A stretch of DNA of 64,000 bases, from NCBI GenBank assembly GCA_039583875.1, contig CM077150.1:187740375-187804374 (forward strand), in the 5' to 3' direction. The first letter of the stretch is position 1; every line of letters starts with the position of its first letter. This DNA is from Platanthera guangdongensis. Its lineage: Eukaryota; Streptophyta; Magnoliopsida; Asparagales; Orchidaceae. Under the pieces are notes generated by a model. It saw nothing but the letters and a program-made list of their open reading frames with translations. It was not told the DNA's origin and made no database searches. The translations under genes and the position numbers were made by a program. Below, piece after piece: positions 43,040-54,193 of this stretch.

Positions 43040-43992
43040 TCAAGTGCAGGGATAAAAAAGCGGGGCGCGCGAGCAAGGGGAACACCGGGAGGCGAGTACC
43101 GGTCGACTCGGCAAAGGAGCCGCCCTCTTATCTACCCCGGTCTCGCGGCTCCCGCCCCCCAGACTGCCGCGCGCGGAGCAGCTCGCGGATCCTCCCCGAA
43201 TTCCTCTGCACCACTGAGAGGCCGTCATCTATCTCGTCCAGAAGCCGGGAAGGGGACATCAGCTCGCCGGCCTGGCCGCTTCGCACCTCGTCGGCGAGAC
43301 GCGCGTAGTCGCGTTGTAGCGTCTCGTTGACCCCTGCACCTCGCGCAGCCCGCACACCAGCTTCTTGAGAAGCTTAACCTCCCTCCTCGTCAGCTCGCCT
43401 TGATCCACCTCGGGGCCCAGGTAAGAGTCCAGCGCGCTTGGGGAGGGGAGGGGAGAGTAGTGGGCTGCTTGCGAAGTTTCCTCGGCAGCGGATTGGCTGG
43501 GGGGAGCCGTGGAGACAAGCGTCAGTAAAAAAGAAGAATGCAGGAAAAGCGCATGGGGCAGGAATCCAAGCAAAGTTGACCTGATGAGCTCGGCAACTCG
43601 AAGGAGATGCGGGGAGGAATGAACCTCAGATCCTTCCCGCGACCTGGGCCGCGAGCCCCCGGTGAGAGAAGCTCGAATCCCGGGGTAGGGATGGTTTCCA
43701 GACCCGCCCCCGCGGCCACGACAGTTTGCCGAGGAGAGGGGGCGCGCATCGGCGAGCTCGGCCTCTGCGAGCTCAGTCCCAAGGTCCCAAAGGGAGGGGA
43801 CGGCTCCCGGTGGGGGTTTTCCGGAGTCATGAATCGCGAGTCCCCAAGAGTGGTCTTGGCTCGCGGGGTGACGTCTCGCGGCGTGGTATCTTCTACGCCA
43901 TCAGGGCGGCTGTCTGGGCCGTCGCAGATCTCGACAAAGTTCCTCCCTCTTTCAGAGGCAGACAGAGTGGAGGAGCCGGTCCCGTGCTCCAA
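43040..43992 (-). pseudogene. Antisense ORF 2 of the Tat element, two exons
   Basis: On the minus strand a frame from 43992 (MEHGTGSSTLSASERGRNFV) runs through Pro/Ser-rich sequence to LLSPGARGPGRGKDLRFIPP and ISFELPSSS. A possible GT-AG intron (43580-43497) leads to AAEETSQAAHYSPLPSP and a helical segment ELTRREVKLLKKLVCGLREV. A 1-bp frame change in GCAGGGGTC then gives NETLQRDYARLADEVRSGQ, DEIDDGLSVVQRNSGRIREL and a stop near 43128. It resembles a Ser/Pro-rich protein with a C-terminal coiled coil. The start may be cut, since the copia fragment begins at this point. No family recognised. Confidence 0.45.
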
Positions 43993-44169
43993 GGTGGCCC
44001 ATTTGACAAATGCCCATTATGTATTTTTTATTGTTATTTGTCTCTTCTCTTTAGTCCCACATCATGTATAAGACCTTCTTCTCTCCTTCTCCATCCTATA
44101 AATATGTACTCATTCTTTGTATTTGATACAAGTGAACATATATACAAGATTTAGTTTTCCTTCTCTACA
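43990..44169 (+). repeat. Partial 5' LTR of the copia fragment
   Basis: Contains CTTTAGTCCCACATCATGTA and CCTATAAATATG (TATA box), ending CCTTCTCTACA directly before the primer site. The beginning is missing; similarity to the 182-bp LTR at 25780 starts at GGCCCA. Confidence 0.7.
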
Positions 44170-44181
44170 TGGTATCAGAGG

Positions 44182-45190
44182 CAGGTTCGGCCTCTCGCAG
44201 ACTCCCATTTTTTGTCCGCCTCTGTTGATCTCCCGCGGCCTGCTTGTCTACCCTCTTTCTCTTCAGCGGCCTGCTCTTCAGCGACCTGTTCTTCCTTCTC
44301 AATCTTTTCAGCGGCCTGCTCTTCTGCATCCGCTTTCTCTTCCTCCCGTGGTTCCATCCACCTACAGTTCTCTTTCAGTCCGCTGCCTCTCTGCAGTCCG
44401 CTGCCTCTCTGCAGTCCGTTGCGACCTCCTGCTCTTTTCCCTGCGGGCTCTCTTCCAGTCCGCTGCGATCTCCTACAGTCCGCTTTCTTCCCTCCCCTAC
44501 TTGCGAGCTTCTACCCGTCCAGATCGCGCTCTCTTCTCACGGCCTCTTCTGTTTCTCCTACAGCGGGTTGTTCATATCCGCTGCGGGCTCCCTGCTCGCG
44601 GACTGTTCACCGTCGCTGCGTCTTTTATCTGGCGGACTGCTCCAGCTCGCCGCGGCCTGTTTCAGCCCACCGCGATCTGCCTCTTGTCTTACTCGCGGGC
44701 TCTTCTTGTCCGCTGCGCTCTGCTATCCGCTGCCTTGTCGCTGGAGTCCTACTCGCGACCTCTTACTCGCCGCGACCTGTTCCTGCTCGCCGCGATCTTC
44801 CTTCTCTATCCGCTTGTTTTTTACTCGCGGTTTCTTCTCCCTGTCCGCTCGCCTTCCTCTTGCGGCCTCCTTTTGCTCTGACCGCTGCTGTGCTCAGCCA
44901 GACCGTGCGGACCGTTACCTTCCAGCATTTGGTCGTGGTCTTCTTCTTCCCTCCCCGCAGTGCGTGGTTTCCAGCTCTTCTCGCTGAGCTCTCCTCTTTC
45001 CTGTCCGCGCGGCTTGTCTCTGTCCGCTGTGGTCTTCTCTTCCTGTCCGCTGCCTTATCTCTCTGCCGGGCTCCGCCTTTGGTCGCGGCCTCCTCCTGCC
45101 GCTGGTGTCTTCACCTCATGACCCGGCGGTCTCCGCTTTAGTCGCGCGGTCTCCTCTGTTGACGGTCTGTTCTCCTAGCCGCAACTCGTC
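44182..45190 (+). other. GC-rich leader of the copia fragment
   Basis: About 1 kb of degenerate repeats such as CAGCGGCCTGCTCTTC, CAGTCCGCTGC and TACTCGCGACC. Three long overlapping frames (up to 309 codons) are Ser/Leu/Arg/Cys-rich and have no start context or domain, so I do not call genes. Confidence 0.65.
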
Positions 45191-45193
45191 TTT

Positions 45194-46595
45194 ATGACCT
45201 CTTCTGCCGACTCTACCGGAACGGCGGTTCCTCCTGCAGACCGCCCGGCCTCTATTCCGGAAGTACGTGATGAGCTCCGTATTACTACTATATTTCTGAC
45301 AGGTAAGAAGAATTTTGTGGAATGGACGCACTCTGTTCGCCGAGTCCTGCAATCGAAGGGGTTTTTTCATCACTTGACCCAGGCCGTTACCGGTACTCCT
45401 ACTGACGACTGGTTACGCAACGATGGTCGTGTTCAAACATTGATCCTTAATTCTCTTGATGGCGAGTCTTATCGCCTGACTATGTACCACGAGACGGCCA
45501 AGGGCATGTGAGACGAGCTCCATACCCTCTACTCCGACAAGGATAGTCTCCACCATTTGTATGACATTATCACTGCACTTCAGGCCCTTGATAGTGGTGG
45601 CGCGACCGATCTGACCTCCTTTGTTGCCCAGGCTCGGTCTCTGGTCGAAGCTTGGATCCAACATCAGCCTCCTAGTATGGACCTTGCAGCCCAACGTGCC
45701 CAGAAGGAAGCTGTTGGTATCGCCATGATGATGGCTCGGGTCCCACATCACCTTCACAGTGTACGGGCTCAAGTCCTCTCCTCTACTGTTACCCCGTCCT
45801 TCCCGGATGTGTGCTCGATGCTTCTCAAGGTCTCCCCGCCTTCGGATTTGTCTGGACCTCCTTCTCCGACCCTTGTCCAGCAGTCCCCTGCACCTTTACT
45901 GCCTCTCCATTCTTCAGCTCGCGGGGGCCGTTCTGATTCTCGGGGACGTGGTCGCGGTGGCCGGCCGCGGCCTACGTGCTCTTTCTGCGGCAAAGACGGG
46001 CATCTTGAAGCTACCTGCTATCACAAGCATGGTCGTCCTCCTCGTCCGCAGGCCTCTGTTGCTGCCACCGACTCCTCTCCCACTTGTACTGATCTTGACG
46101 AGGTTCGCCTTCAGCTCCAGCATCTTCATGGCCTGCTCAGCCGCCCGCCGGCCTCGGTTGCCTCCGCTGCCTCCATCTCTAATGAAGGTATCGCCTGCCT
46201 TTCCACTGGCCCGCGATGGATCCTCAATTCTGGTGCCACTCATCACATCACCTCTGTTCGCCCGCCTCAGTACTTGTCTTCTCCTCACCCGAAGTACATT
46301 ACTGTGGCCAATGGGGCAGCTGTCCTTGTCTCTGGCTGTGCTGATATTCCGCTCGCCTCCTCCCTCCTCTTGCGCTCGGCTCTTCATGTTCTGTGCTCTC
46401 ATTTCAATTTACTTTCTGTTGGTCGCCTTACTGCTGATTTAAATTGCTCTGTGACCTTTACTTCTTCTTTTCTGATACAGGATCAGCAGGCGCGGACTAT
46501 CATTGATAGGGGGCGACTGCAGAACAGGCTCTACCTTCTTGATGACTGTCATACTCTCCGCGCATCTGTCTCCTCTTCGGATTGACATCAACGTC
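45194..46595 (+). pseudogene. copia gag-protease, nearly intact
   Basis: The ATG at 45194 opens MTSSADSTGTAVPPADRPAS. Gag core: FLTGKKNFVEWTHSVRRVLQ, DDWLRNDGRVQTLILNSLDG, LVEAWIQHQPPSMDLAAQRA. A single TGA at about 45509 interrupts it (after YHETAKGM). An RGRGRGGRP-rich stretch precedes the knuckle CSFCGKDGHLEATCYHKHG (CX2CX4HX4C). The protease reads WILNSGATHHITS, with the catalytic Asp of DSG changed to Asn. LNLLSVGRLTADLNCSVTF-like sequence follows. After the stop near 46584 the GAG-pre-integrase continues (CETCIFGKQPRSSF) until the break. Confidence 0.8.
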
Positions 46596-46702
46596 TTGAT
46601 CATGCTCCGCTTCCCGTCCTCCAGAAGGCTCTCCCGGATATATCTCTTCCTGCTTTTTAGTGTGAAACCTGTATTTTTGGCAAGCAACCACGTTCATCTT
46701 TT

Positions 46703-46928
46703 TACTAAATTAAAAATTAAAAGAGAATGTGCATAAAAAGATTAATTATCTAAAAATCAAAATTAATATCTAATTAGAAGTCAACTAATCCAGAAGCATA
46801 CTTAACCCTCTAACTGAAAGACATGCAACAAAGGCAAAACTGAAGATACATAACAAGATCCATCAACTAAAGAGCTGTAATAATGGAGTCGCTGCAGAAC
46901 AATATCCGCTTTCATGACAAGAAATACT
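46703..46928. other. AT-rich sequence between two copia elements
   Basis: Resembles 28190-28300 in word order (ATAAAAAGATTAATTA, TAATTAGAAG, GAAAGACATGCAACAAAGG). No gene. Confidence 0.5.
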
Positions 46929-47097
46929 TGAGAGTTATTATACAAGTCGTATATTCCGCATTATATTCCGCATTTATTTGTTATTATTACGCGAGTGTTT
47001 GTTTAGTCCCACACCGTGAGTCTCGTTATTATATATCATTGTAGTCCCTATATATTTCCATGTTGTGGAAGAGTAAATCAAGCTTTCTCTCGATTCA
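46929..47097 (+). repeat. 5' LTR, 169 bp
   Basis: TGAGAGTTATTATAC to TCTCGATTCA; contains GTTTAGTCCCACACCGTGAG, the same block position as in the other copia LTRs, and TATATATTTCC. Confidence 0.85.
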
Positions 47098-47109
47098 ACT
47101 TCGTATCAG

Positions 47110-48620
47110 ATGGAAACACGAAAAAAACCTAATCTTTTTTCCTTCCAAATCCCTCACCTCCCTCGTCCCGCTCATCCCGCTTCGTCCCGATTCCGCCCTA
47201 ACCCCCCCGCACTTGGTTCGTCTTGCTCGGCTCAGCGCCGCACCGCTTGGCACCGATCTAAATGTCGGGCGGCCCACATGCTACCGCCGGTTGCTGAGAA
47301 GGGTGTCGTCGCTGTCCCTCCGTGATGCAACCCGCGCTCTCTTTCCCGTGCTGTTGCCGCCGTCCCCTCTCCGCGATGAAGACCGCCACTACCTCCTGTG
47401 TTTGCTGCCGACCGACTGCCGCTCTTTCTGCATGCTGCAGCCCGACCGCTGTCTCCCCTGCTTGAGACAGGCCGCCTAGCCTCTCCGGTCGCCCTTCTGC
47501 GTTTGGCTCCGAGTTGTTTCGTCTTGTCTCCTTCATGGCTGCTCCTTCCCCCGATGAAGGAGACTCTTCGGTGTCGCCCCCCATGCGTGATTTCGCCTCA
47601 GATGAGCGACTCTCAGCGGTCTCTTGGCTTCTCTGGTTCCCTAAAGATCACCACCGTTCCATTAGATGACACAAACTATCTTGAATGGTCTTGGGCAGCG
47701 CTACATGTCTTCCGTAGCCACCGGATGTATGGCTACATCGATGAGACTGTTAAGGAGCCCCAACTAACTGATCCCTCTTGGAAGCGATGAGACTCAGAAA
47801 ACTCTCTGGTTGTGTCCTGGCTTCTTCACTCTGTCTCCAAAGGTTTACCGGAGTTACATGTTGATGGATTCTGCCTTCGATATTTGTACCCGTGCCCGGG
47901 AGACATTCCCAGATTGACAGCTCTACACAGGTTTATGAACTTACTCGCTGCATTTTGAAACTCCGACAAGGATCTCTTTTTTCTCCGAGTTTGAGCGGTT
48001 ATACCAGGAGTTGGACTACTCCCACTTCACTCCTGCCTGTACTGTGGATGCTGTCCAGCTTCAACAATGGGAGGATTGCTTTCGTCTCCATGTTTTCTTG
48101 ATAGGACTGAACATGAAGTTTGACATGGTACAAACGCATATTCTTCACCGCACTCTGGTGATGAAGACCGTCGGAGGTCTCTCAGTGCTAGTTCCCCTCC
48201 TGATCGCTCTGCTCTCACTAGCGTTGGTAGTGGCCAAGTCCTCAGCCCTAGCTCGCCTGCTCCTATGTGTGATTATTGTGGCCGCAAAGGCCATACTCAG
48301 GAGGTGTGCTACAAGCTCCACCCTCATCTTGCCCCTCGTGGTCGTGGTCGTGGACGAGGGACTGGACGAGGGGGCCATCGCTCGGGTGGTTTCAGACCTC
48401 ATGATGCTGCTTACTCTACAGGCGTCTACGGCGAGACCCCCCATGCTGTGCCCGGGCCTCTTACTGCTCCTGAGTTGGATGCATTCCGGCGTCTGCTGCA
48501 CTCTCAGTCTGACCAGCCTCCTGGTGCTTCCGCTTCCATTGTTACTATTGCTATGTCGCATGCTCATGCTGTCACTGCCTCTCCGTCTGAGTGCGTGATT
48601 GATTATGGTGCCACTCACCA
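47110..48620 (+). pseudogene. copia gag
   Basis: A C-rich leader to about 47520 is followed by a gag that begins near MAAPSPDEGDSSVSPPM and needs several frames: ITTVPLDDTNYLEWSWAALH, SHRMYGYIDETVKEPQLTDP, FERLYQELDYSHFTPACTVD. The knuckle is CDYCGRKGHTQEVCYKLHP (CX2CX4HX4C). RGRGRGRGTGRGGHRSGG follows. At least three frame changes interrupt it. Confidence 0.75.
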
Positions 48621-49785
48621 CATGACCAGATCTTCATCATGTTTCCTCTCTTGCACCCCTTTGTATGGTAAGGACAAAGTTATCTCTGCTAATAGCTTAT
48701 TGTCTCCCATTGCTGAAAAAGCCCAAATCTCTTGCTCCCCTTATATCTCTCTACCACCTGTTCTTCATCTTCCCTCCTTTCCTCGTAATCTCCTTTCTAT
48801 CAGTGACATTACTCGCTCTCTTAATTGCTCTGTAACTTTTTTTTTCTGATTCCTGTGTTTTTCAGGAACTGGGTACGAATCAGAACATTGGTAGTGATAG
48901 GAACCGTGATGAACTGTATTACCTGGATCAACCTCCTTCTCAGGCCCTCTCCCGTGCTCCTGTTACAGTTGATGATGTTCGCCGCTGGCACCTGCGGCTT
49001 GGACATCCCTCCCCGCTCTACCTTCAGAAATTGTTCCCTGTTTTTCCCCCTTTTTTACAAACTTTTGTATGTGATATCTGTGATTAGTCTAAGCATGTGT
49101 GACATAGTTCATCGCAGTTAGCTTCTCCTTGTAGCACACCGTTTGATATTGTTCATTCTGATGTGTGACCGTCCCCTGTTTTATCAACAAAAGACACATT
49201 TGTTGTGTATTTGCTTAAAAATAAAGGTGAAGTCTTCCCTTGCTTTCAACTTTTTCACAAAATGGTTCAAACCCAATTTAAGGGCGTGGTTCGTGTTTTA
49301 CGGAGTGACAATGGGAGGAGTATGACAATCGGGGAGTCTTTGGCCCGTACCTTGCTAGTCATGGTATCATACACCAGACCACGTGTGTTCACACCTCTAC
49401 CCAAAATGGAGTTGCTGAACGAAAAAACCGGCACCTATTGGACGTTGCCTGTTGTCTTCTGTGCGCTATGCACCTCCCTAAGTCCTATTGGGGCGATGCA
49501 GTTCTTACTATTGCACACCTTATCAATCGTATTCTCTCACGTGTGCTTAGCTATGCTACTCCCCTCGCTCATCTATCTACCATGACTGTGGTCTATACTT
49601 CCCACCTTCCTCCTCGTGTTTTTGGTTCTGTATGTTTCGTCCACATACATTTGCCCCACCGTGACAAATTGAACCCTCGGGCCCTCTGGTGCGTATTCCT
49701 CAGATACTCGTCCACTACGAAAGGGTATTGGTGTTATCACCCTCCCTCTGGGCGTGTCTACTGCACTATGGATGTTACCTTTTGA
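48590..49785 (+). pseudogene. copia protease and integrase
   Basis: The protease motif is CVIDYGATHHMTRS (DSG changed to DYG). GAG-pre-integrase: VRRWHLRLGHPSPLYLQKL near 48980. Integrase pieces lie in several frames: FFTKMVQTQFKGVVRVLRSD with the second Asp, and LDVACCLLCAMHLPKSYWGD downstream. The C-terminal part HLPPRVFGSVCFVHIHLPHR, YSSTTKGYWCYHPPSGRVY is open (49438-49785). Confidence 0.75.
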
Positions 49786-50159
49786 GAAGGGGAATCCTTT
49801 TTTTTTTGCTATCGACTCATGCTCCTCGTCAGGGGGAGAATACTGACGATATGGATGTCCCTCTTCCCCTTCTTCCTTCTCTACCACCACAACCTCCTGT
49901 GTCTCAGGAACCACCTATCCCTGTTCCTCTCCCTGATACTCCGATATCTCCTTTTCCTCACGTATATCACCGCCGCCCCTCCCGAATACAGGCTACTAAG
50001 GCTCCGCCTCTACCAGTGCCCGCCACTGCCTCAAATTCTGATGATGCAGATTTGCACATCCCGCTTGCCCTGTTGAAAGGTAAGATTGCATGTACTAAAT
50101 ATCCTATTTCAAACCACGTGGCTTGCCATCACCTTATCCCGGCCCACCAGGCTTTTGTT

Positions 50160-51060
50160 GTTTCTCTCTCGACGGTTGTTGTTCCCAGGACATGGCAGGA
50201 AGCGCTGGGTATTCCGACCTGGACTCAGGTTATGGAAGAGATGTCGGCCTTGGACAAGAACCATACTTGAGATGTCTCGCCCCTCCCTCCTGTCAAGAGG
50301 GCTATTGGCTCGCGATGGGTGTTTTCAGTCAAACAGAACCCAGAACGGAAGGTTGAACGGTACAAGACACGACTGGTTGCTCAGGGGTACACTCAGACAC
50401 AGGGAGTAGACTACCAGGAGACCTTCGCCCCTGCGGCTAAGATGGACTCTATTCGGGTACTGCTGTCTTGCGCGGTTTGCATGGACTGAGATCTTCATCA
50501 ACTGGATGTTAAGACGCGTTTCTCCATGGTGAGCTCAATGGAGAGGTGTACATGAAATTCCCTTCGGGGTTCATTAAAAAAGGAGCTGAAGACCTTGTCT
50601 GTCGACTAAGGAGGCCCTTATATGACCTGAAACAGCCCCCCAGAGCGTGGTTTGGAAGATTCCTCACGTCTATGCTCAAATTTGGGTACAACCAGGCGTA
50701 GTCGGATCACACTATGTTTATTCGGAGGCGTGCACAAGGTGTGGTGGTCCTTATTGTCTATGTGGATGACATTGTAATCACAGGTAACGATTTAGAAGAG
50801 ATCGCAAATCTCAAGTTTCTCTTAGCTGCCAAATTTGAGGTGAAAAACTTGGGAAGACTATGATACTTTCTGAAAATTGAGGTGACTAGATCTGATCAGG
50901 GTATCTTTATATCACAGCGGAAATATGTCCTAGATTTACTGCAGGAGACCGGTATGCTTGGTTGTGTTCCTGCAAACTCTCCGATGGAAGAAAATCATGG
51001 AATCAACGAAGACGGTGGCAGTGACCAGGCCGACGTCACTCGCTATTAGAGATTAGTTGG
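50160..51060 (+). pseudogene. copia reverse transcriptase
   Basis: TWQEALGIPTWTQVMEEMSA, then RWVFSVKQNPERKVERYKTR, LVAQGYTQTQGVDYQETFAP and LHQLDVKT with the first Asp, then after frameshifts VLIVYVDDIVITGNDLEEI with the YVDD box and FISQRKYVLDLLQETGMLGC. Several stops, including TGA replacing Trp-like positions. Confidence 0.8.
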
Positions 51061-51715
51061 GAAACTAATATACTTGTCTCATACTCGTCCAAACATTACT
51101 TATGCAGTTGGCATCCTGAGCAGGTACATGCATGCTCCCAGGGTTAGACATCAAGAAGCAGCGTACCGTGTGCTACGGTATTTGAAGAAAGCCCCAGGTC
51201 GAGGTCTTCTGTTCTCCAAGAATGACCACCCGAGGATTGAAGTTTTCACCGATGCTGATTGGGCCGGATGCTGTGACGATCGGAAATCTACAACATGTTA
51301 TTGTTCCTTTGTTGCAGGAAACCTGGTAACATGGTGCAGTAAGAAGCAAAATGTAGTGGCCAGATCGAGTGCTGAGGTGGAATACCGTGCTATGTCCCAA
51401 GGCATGTGTGAGGGTCTATGGCTGTGTACCATTCTTCAGGACTTGGGGTTTCCCGTGTCGTCCCCCCTCTCCTTATTTTGCGACAACAAGGAGGCCATCA
51501 ACATAGCCCACAATCCAGTCCAACATGACAGAACAAAGCACGTGGAGGTGGATCGACATTTCATCAAAGATCACTTGGATAAAAAGACAGTGGTCACACC
51601 GTTCGTCCACTCTAAAAATCAGCTAGCAGATGTGTTCACTAAGAGCTTGGGAAGTGACTCGTTCATGAATAATATCAAGAGACTTGGAATGACTGATATC
51701 TTCCATCCGACTTGA
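51061..51715 (+). pseudogene. copia RNase H, open over 213 codons
   Basis: MSHTRPNITYAVGILSRYMH, VFTDADWAGCCDDRKSTTCY, WCSKKQNVVARSSAEVEYRA, LFCDNKEAINIAHNPVQHD, TKHVEVDRHFIKDHLDKKTV, QLADVFTKSLGS. The domain is complete and uninterrupted, with the usual acidic residues. It is part of a broken polyprotein and has no start of its own. Confidence 0.85.
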
Positions 51716-51724
51716 GATGGAGAC

Positions 51725-51894
51725 TTGAGAGTTATTATACAAGTCGTATATTCCGCATTATATTCCATATTTATTTGTTATTATTACGCGAGTGTTGGTT
51801 TAGTCCCACGCCGTGAGTCTCGTTATTATATATCATTATAGTCCCTATATATTTCCATGTTGTGGAAGAATAAAGCAAACGTTCTCTCGATTCA
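51725..51894 (+). repeat. 3' LTR, 170 bp
   Basis: Preceded by the polypurine tract GAGATGGAGACT. Same borders as the 5' LTR. Confidence 0.85.
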
Positions 51895-53130
51895 ACTGAA
51901 ACATGTGGAAGACTTTTGAGTGTTAGAATTCTCTCTCCTTCAGTTATTACAACAAGGGTTCCTTTCTCATCAAGAGTAACTACTTTTAGAGTTATGCGTA
52001 GGGTATTGAACTTAAAACTAGACAGTTTTCATGAAAACTTCCATTTTAAAGACCATCATCAATTCAAAAAGAATAATTGGAAATGTGGATGCTGATTCAT
52101 AAAATTCTGGACCCCAAATAGTTGGGATAAATTATTGATGATTAATATGCCATATTTTTATTAGATTTCTATCAGGGTTGCTTTAATATAGAAGTTTTTG
52201 AGAATATAATTCCATAATGGTGTACTTGTGTAGCCTTGTGCACTTAATATTGATCACGACTCTACTACCTATAATCAATTGGTTTTGGGTTGAGTGCATA
52301 TGATCTAACATGGTATTTGAATAGGGTAGGAACAACGTCTCACTCAGGTCACCTAATTATGACTTATGAGTGAAAATTATGTGTTAGATGTCAAATACCC
52401 CCACACATTGTAACACCCATATCTAGTTCAACAACATTTCAAAAGCTCGATCAACACTCATAATATGAAGAAAATTATGAAATAACATAAAATTGGCACA
52501 GTAATAGAAATACAGTAAATGTAACTAAAGTATATAGGGAAATGAAAGGATGGAGTTAGCGTTAAGAGAACTCCTCGATATTTGGAATCACAAAACCAAC
52601 TGAAAGGAAATTGAAACCAAAATTGAAAGTTGGAATCAAAACAATGGTTGTTACGTAACTGGGTCTGTAAGTACTCAAGAGGCGATCCAAAATATGTGCA
52701 ATGCTTGAAAATAAAATACGTGACATAATTTAAGGTGGCAAAAAATCCTCGGAAGATCTACATACGAGAAACCTCTGACCTGTGTTGGAAGGACAAGACA
52801 GACTTGTGTGGCTCAAGGGAAGATTTGCGTGCGCTGTTCGAAAACTGCTTCTTGTTGAGATCCAAGGAGATGCTCAAGAAAAGGGTTACAGGGATTGCTG
52901 GCGCAATCGCAAGGTAGGATAAATCAGGAAGTCGTAGGGAACAACCGATTGACGTTGAAGGGTGATCGATTGTGCCACACAATGGAGTCGTGTGCGGCAG
53001 GAACGCTCGACGAAGGTGTCAACCGTAGCACAGGAGGGGGTGGCTCCGCCAATCTCACTGGATTGGGCGAGGATCTGGGAGAACGACGTCTGGGGGTTTC
53101 AGATAGATGAAGTTGGTTTGAGATTGATAT
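51895..53130. other. Unassigned sequence between copia elements
   Basis: AT-rich to about 52720. At 52305 GATCTAACATGGTAT resembles an LTR end plus primer site, and TGTAACACCCATATC near 52410 resembles a gypsy LTR start, but partners are missing. 52735-53110 has open plus-strand frames (MAKNPRKIYIRETSDLCWKD) without a recognised family. Confidence 0.35.
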
Positions 53131-53335
53131 TGTTAAAAAAACATGTTAAAGGCCCAAAGTTAAGGCCCAAATATTTGCCAACTTGTAATCTTGTTTAGTC
53201 TCACATCTTAGGATGGAGAATTCTCTCCTCTTTCTCTGGCTATATAAGTGTACAAACACATGTATTTTGATACAAGATAATTGAAAATTAAATAAAATAA
53301 TATTTATTTTCCCCCCTCTTCTGTGAATTTCTACA
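53131..53335 (+). repeat. 5' LTR, 205 bp
   Basis: TGTTAAAAAAACATG to GTGAATTTCTACA; contains TTTAGTCTCACATCTTAGG and TATATAAGTG (TATA box). Confidence 0.9.
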
Positions 53336-53399
53336 TGGTATCGGAGCCAACCGGTCCTCTATTTTCTCACTACGAGCTCCTCTCACAAACATTTGGGCG

Positions 53400-54190
53400 G
53401 CTTGTATTTCTCTAATCGCAACTCTTGTGCAGTTTCCTTTGGACTCCATTCTCTCATTCCTTGCCTCCCCCCTTCTTGTTTTATAGGATTTTCCATCGGG
53501 TCCCACCCACTTGCATCCTCCGCGGCCTGTCTATGCTAGTCACCGCTTCCCGTCTTCTCGCCATCCAACTCTCCCGGTCCCTGGTCTCCCGCGACCTCTT
53601 TGCCGCACCCGTCTTGGTCTGAATTCACCCATTTTGGCTGCAGTGATCACCGCCTTGATCGTAGCTCTCTTGCTCTGCGTCTTCTTGCTGCTGATCACAG
53701 CTATCGCTGTTCTAGCTTCCTGGATCGCTTGCTTCTCGGGCCCTGTCTACCCGCCGGTGTCTGTCGCCTGACCGTCTACTCTTGCCCGCTGTTATTGCCA
53801 GGCCGCTCGCCTCTTTGCTTTGTCACGCGAGTTGTTTGCTGGTGCTCTTGCTCTTGTAGCCGTACAACTTGCTCGCTGTCAGTCTTCTTCTTGCCGCCGG
53901 TATTTTGTCACCCGACCGCCTTCTCTCCTTGCTAAAGTGCTCTTCGTCGAAGTCTTCCTGTCTCATGGCTTGTCGTTGCTGCTCCCCTTGTCGGCTTTCT
54001 GCCTTCCTGCCTTGATGCAATTACAATTCGCCTGCCTAGCTGCATCTATTGCCGCGGTTTGCCTAGCCGCACATCTTGCTTCTGCCAATTGTTGCCTGCT
54101 AGTCGCAACTCTTGTCGTTGCTGGACACTTTCCTTACCCGTAAGAGCCGCTCCCTTGCCGCTTCGGCCTCCATCTTACCGTGACTACTAT
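53400..54190 (+). other. Pyrimidine-rich leader of the copia element
   Basis: Similar in style to the leaders at 21845 and 44182, but with fewer CGCCGCGG words. Frames of up to about 110 codons are open by composition. Confidence 0.6.
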
Positions 54191-54193
54191 TCC

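Larger units (their letters stand above)
33766..43990 (+). mobile_element. Ty3/gypsy element of the Tat/Ogre lineage, 3' truncated
   Basis: A GC-rich element with a 5' LTR-like region, gag, protease, RT, two RNase H domains (classical plus archaeal-type), integrase, a minisatellite in place of the integrase C terminus, and two groups of antisense ORFs before its truncated end. A second RNase H before integrase and antisense ORFs in the 3' region are hallmarks of plant Tat elements. The 3' LTR is absent: at about 43990 the sequence switches to a copia LTR fragment. The 5' border is not fixed because there is no second LTR for comparison. Stops lie in the protease and RT. Confidence 0.8.
43990..46702 (+). 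mobile_element. Ty1/copia fragment: partial 5' LTR, leader, gag, protease
   Basis: Partial LTR (to 44169), primer site TGGTATCAGAGG at 44170, GC-rich leader (44182-45190), gag and protease, then a break in the GAG-pre-integrase domain at about 46702. It belongs to the same family as the element at 21840 (shared linker LDEVRLQLQ..., protease, DLNCSVTF). Integrase, RT, RNase H and the 3' LTR are absent. Confidence 0.8.
46929..51894 (+). mobile_element. Ty1/copia element with both LTRs, degenerate
   Basis: LTRs 46929-47097 and 51725-51894 are near-identical (about 95% by eye), beginning TGAGAGTTATTATACAAGTC and ending CTCTCGATTCA. The sequence CGTATCAGATGG after the first LTR is a mutated iMet primer site. 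Gag, protease, integrase, RT and RNase H are all present in order but broken by frameshifts and stops. It belongs to another copia lineage than the four GC-leader elements. A target duplication is not clear: ATACT is before and ACTGA after. Confidence 0.85.

Noticed and set aside
44117..45141. Three overlapping long frames (247-309 codons)
   Set aside because: Leader of the copia fragment; all three frames open at once, which is a composition effect.
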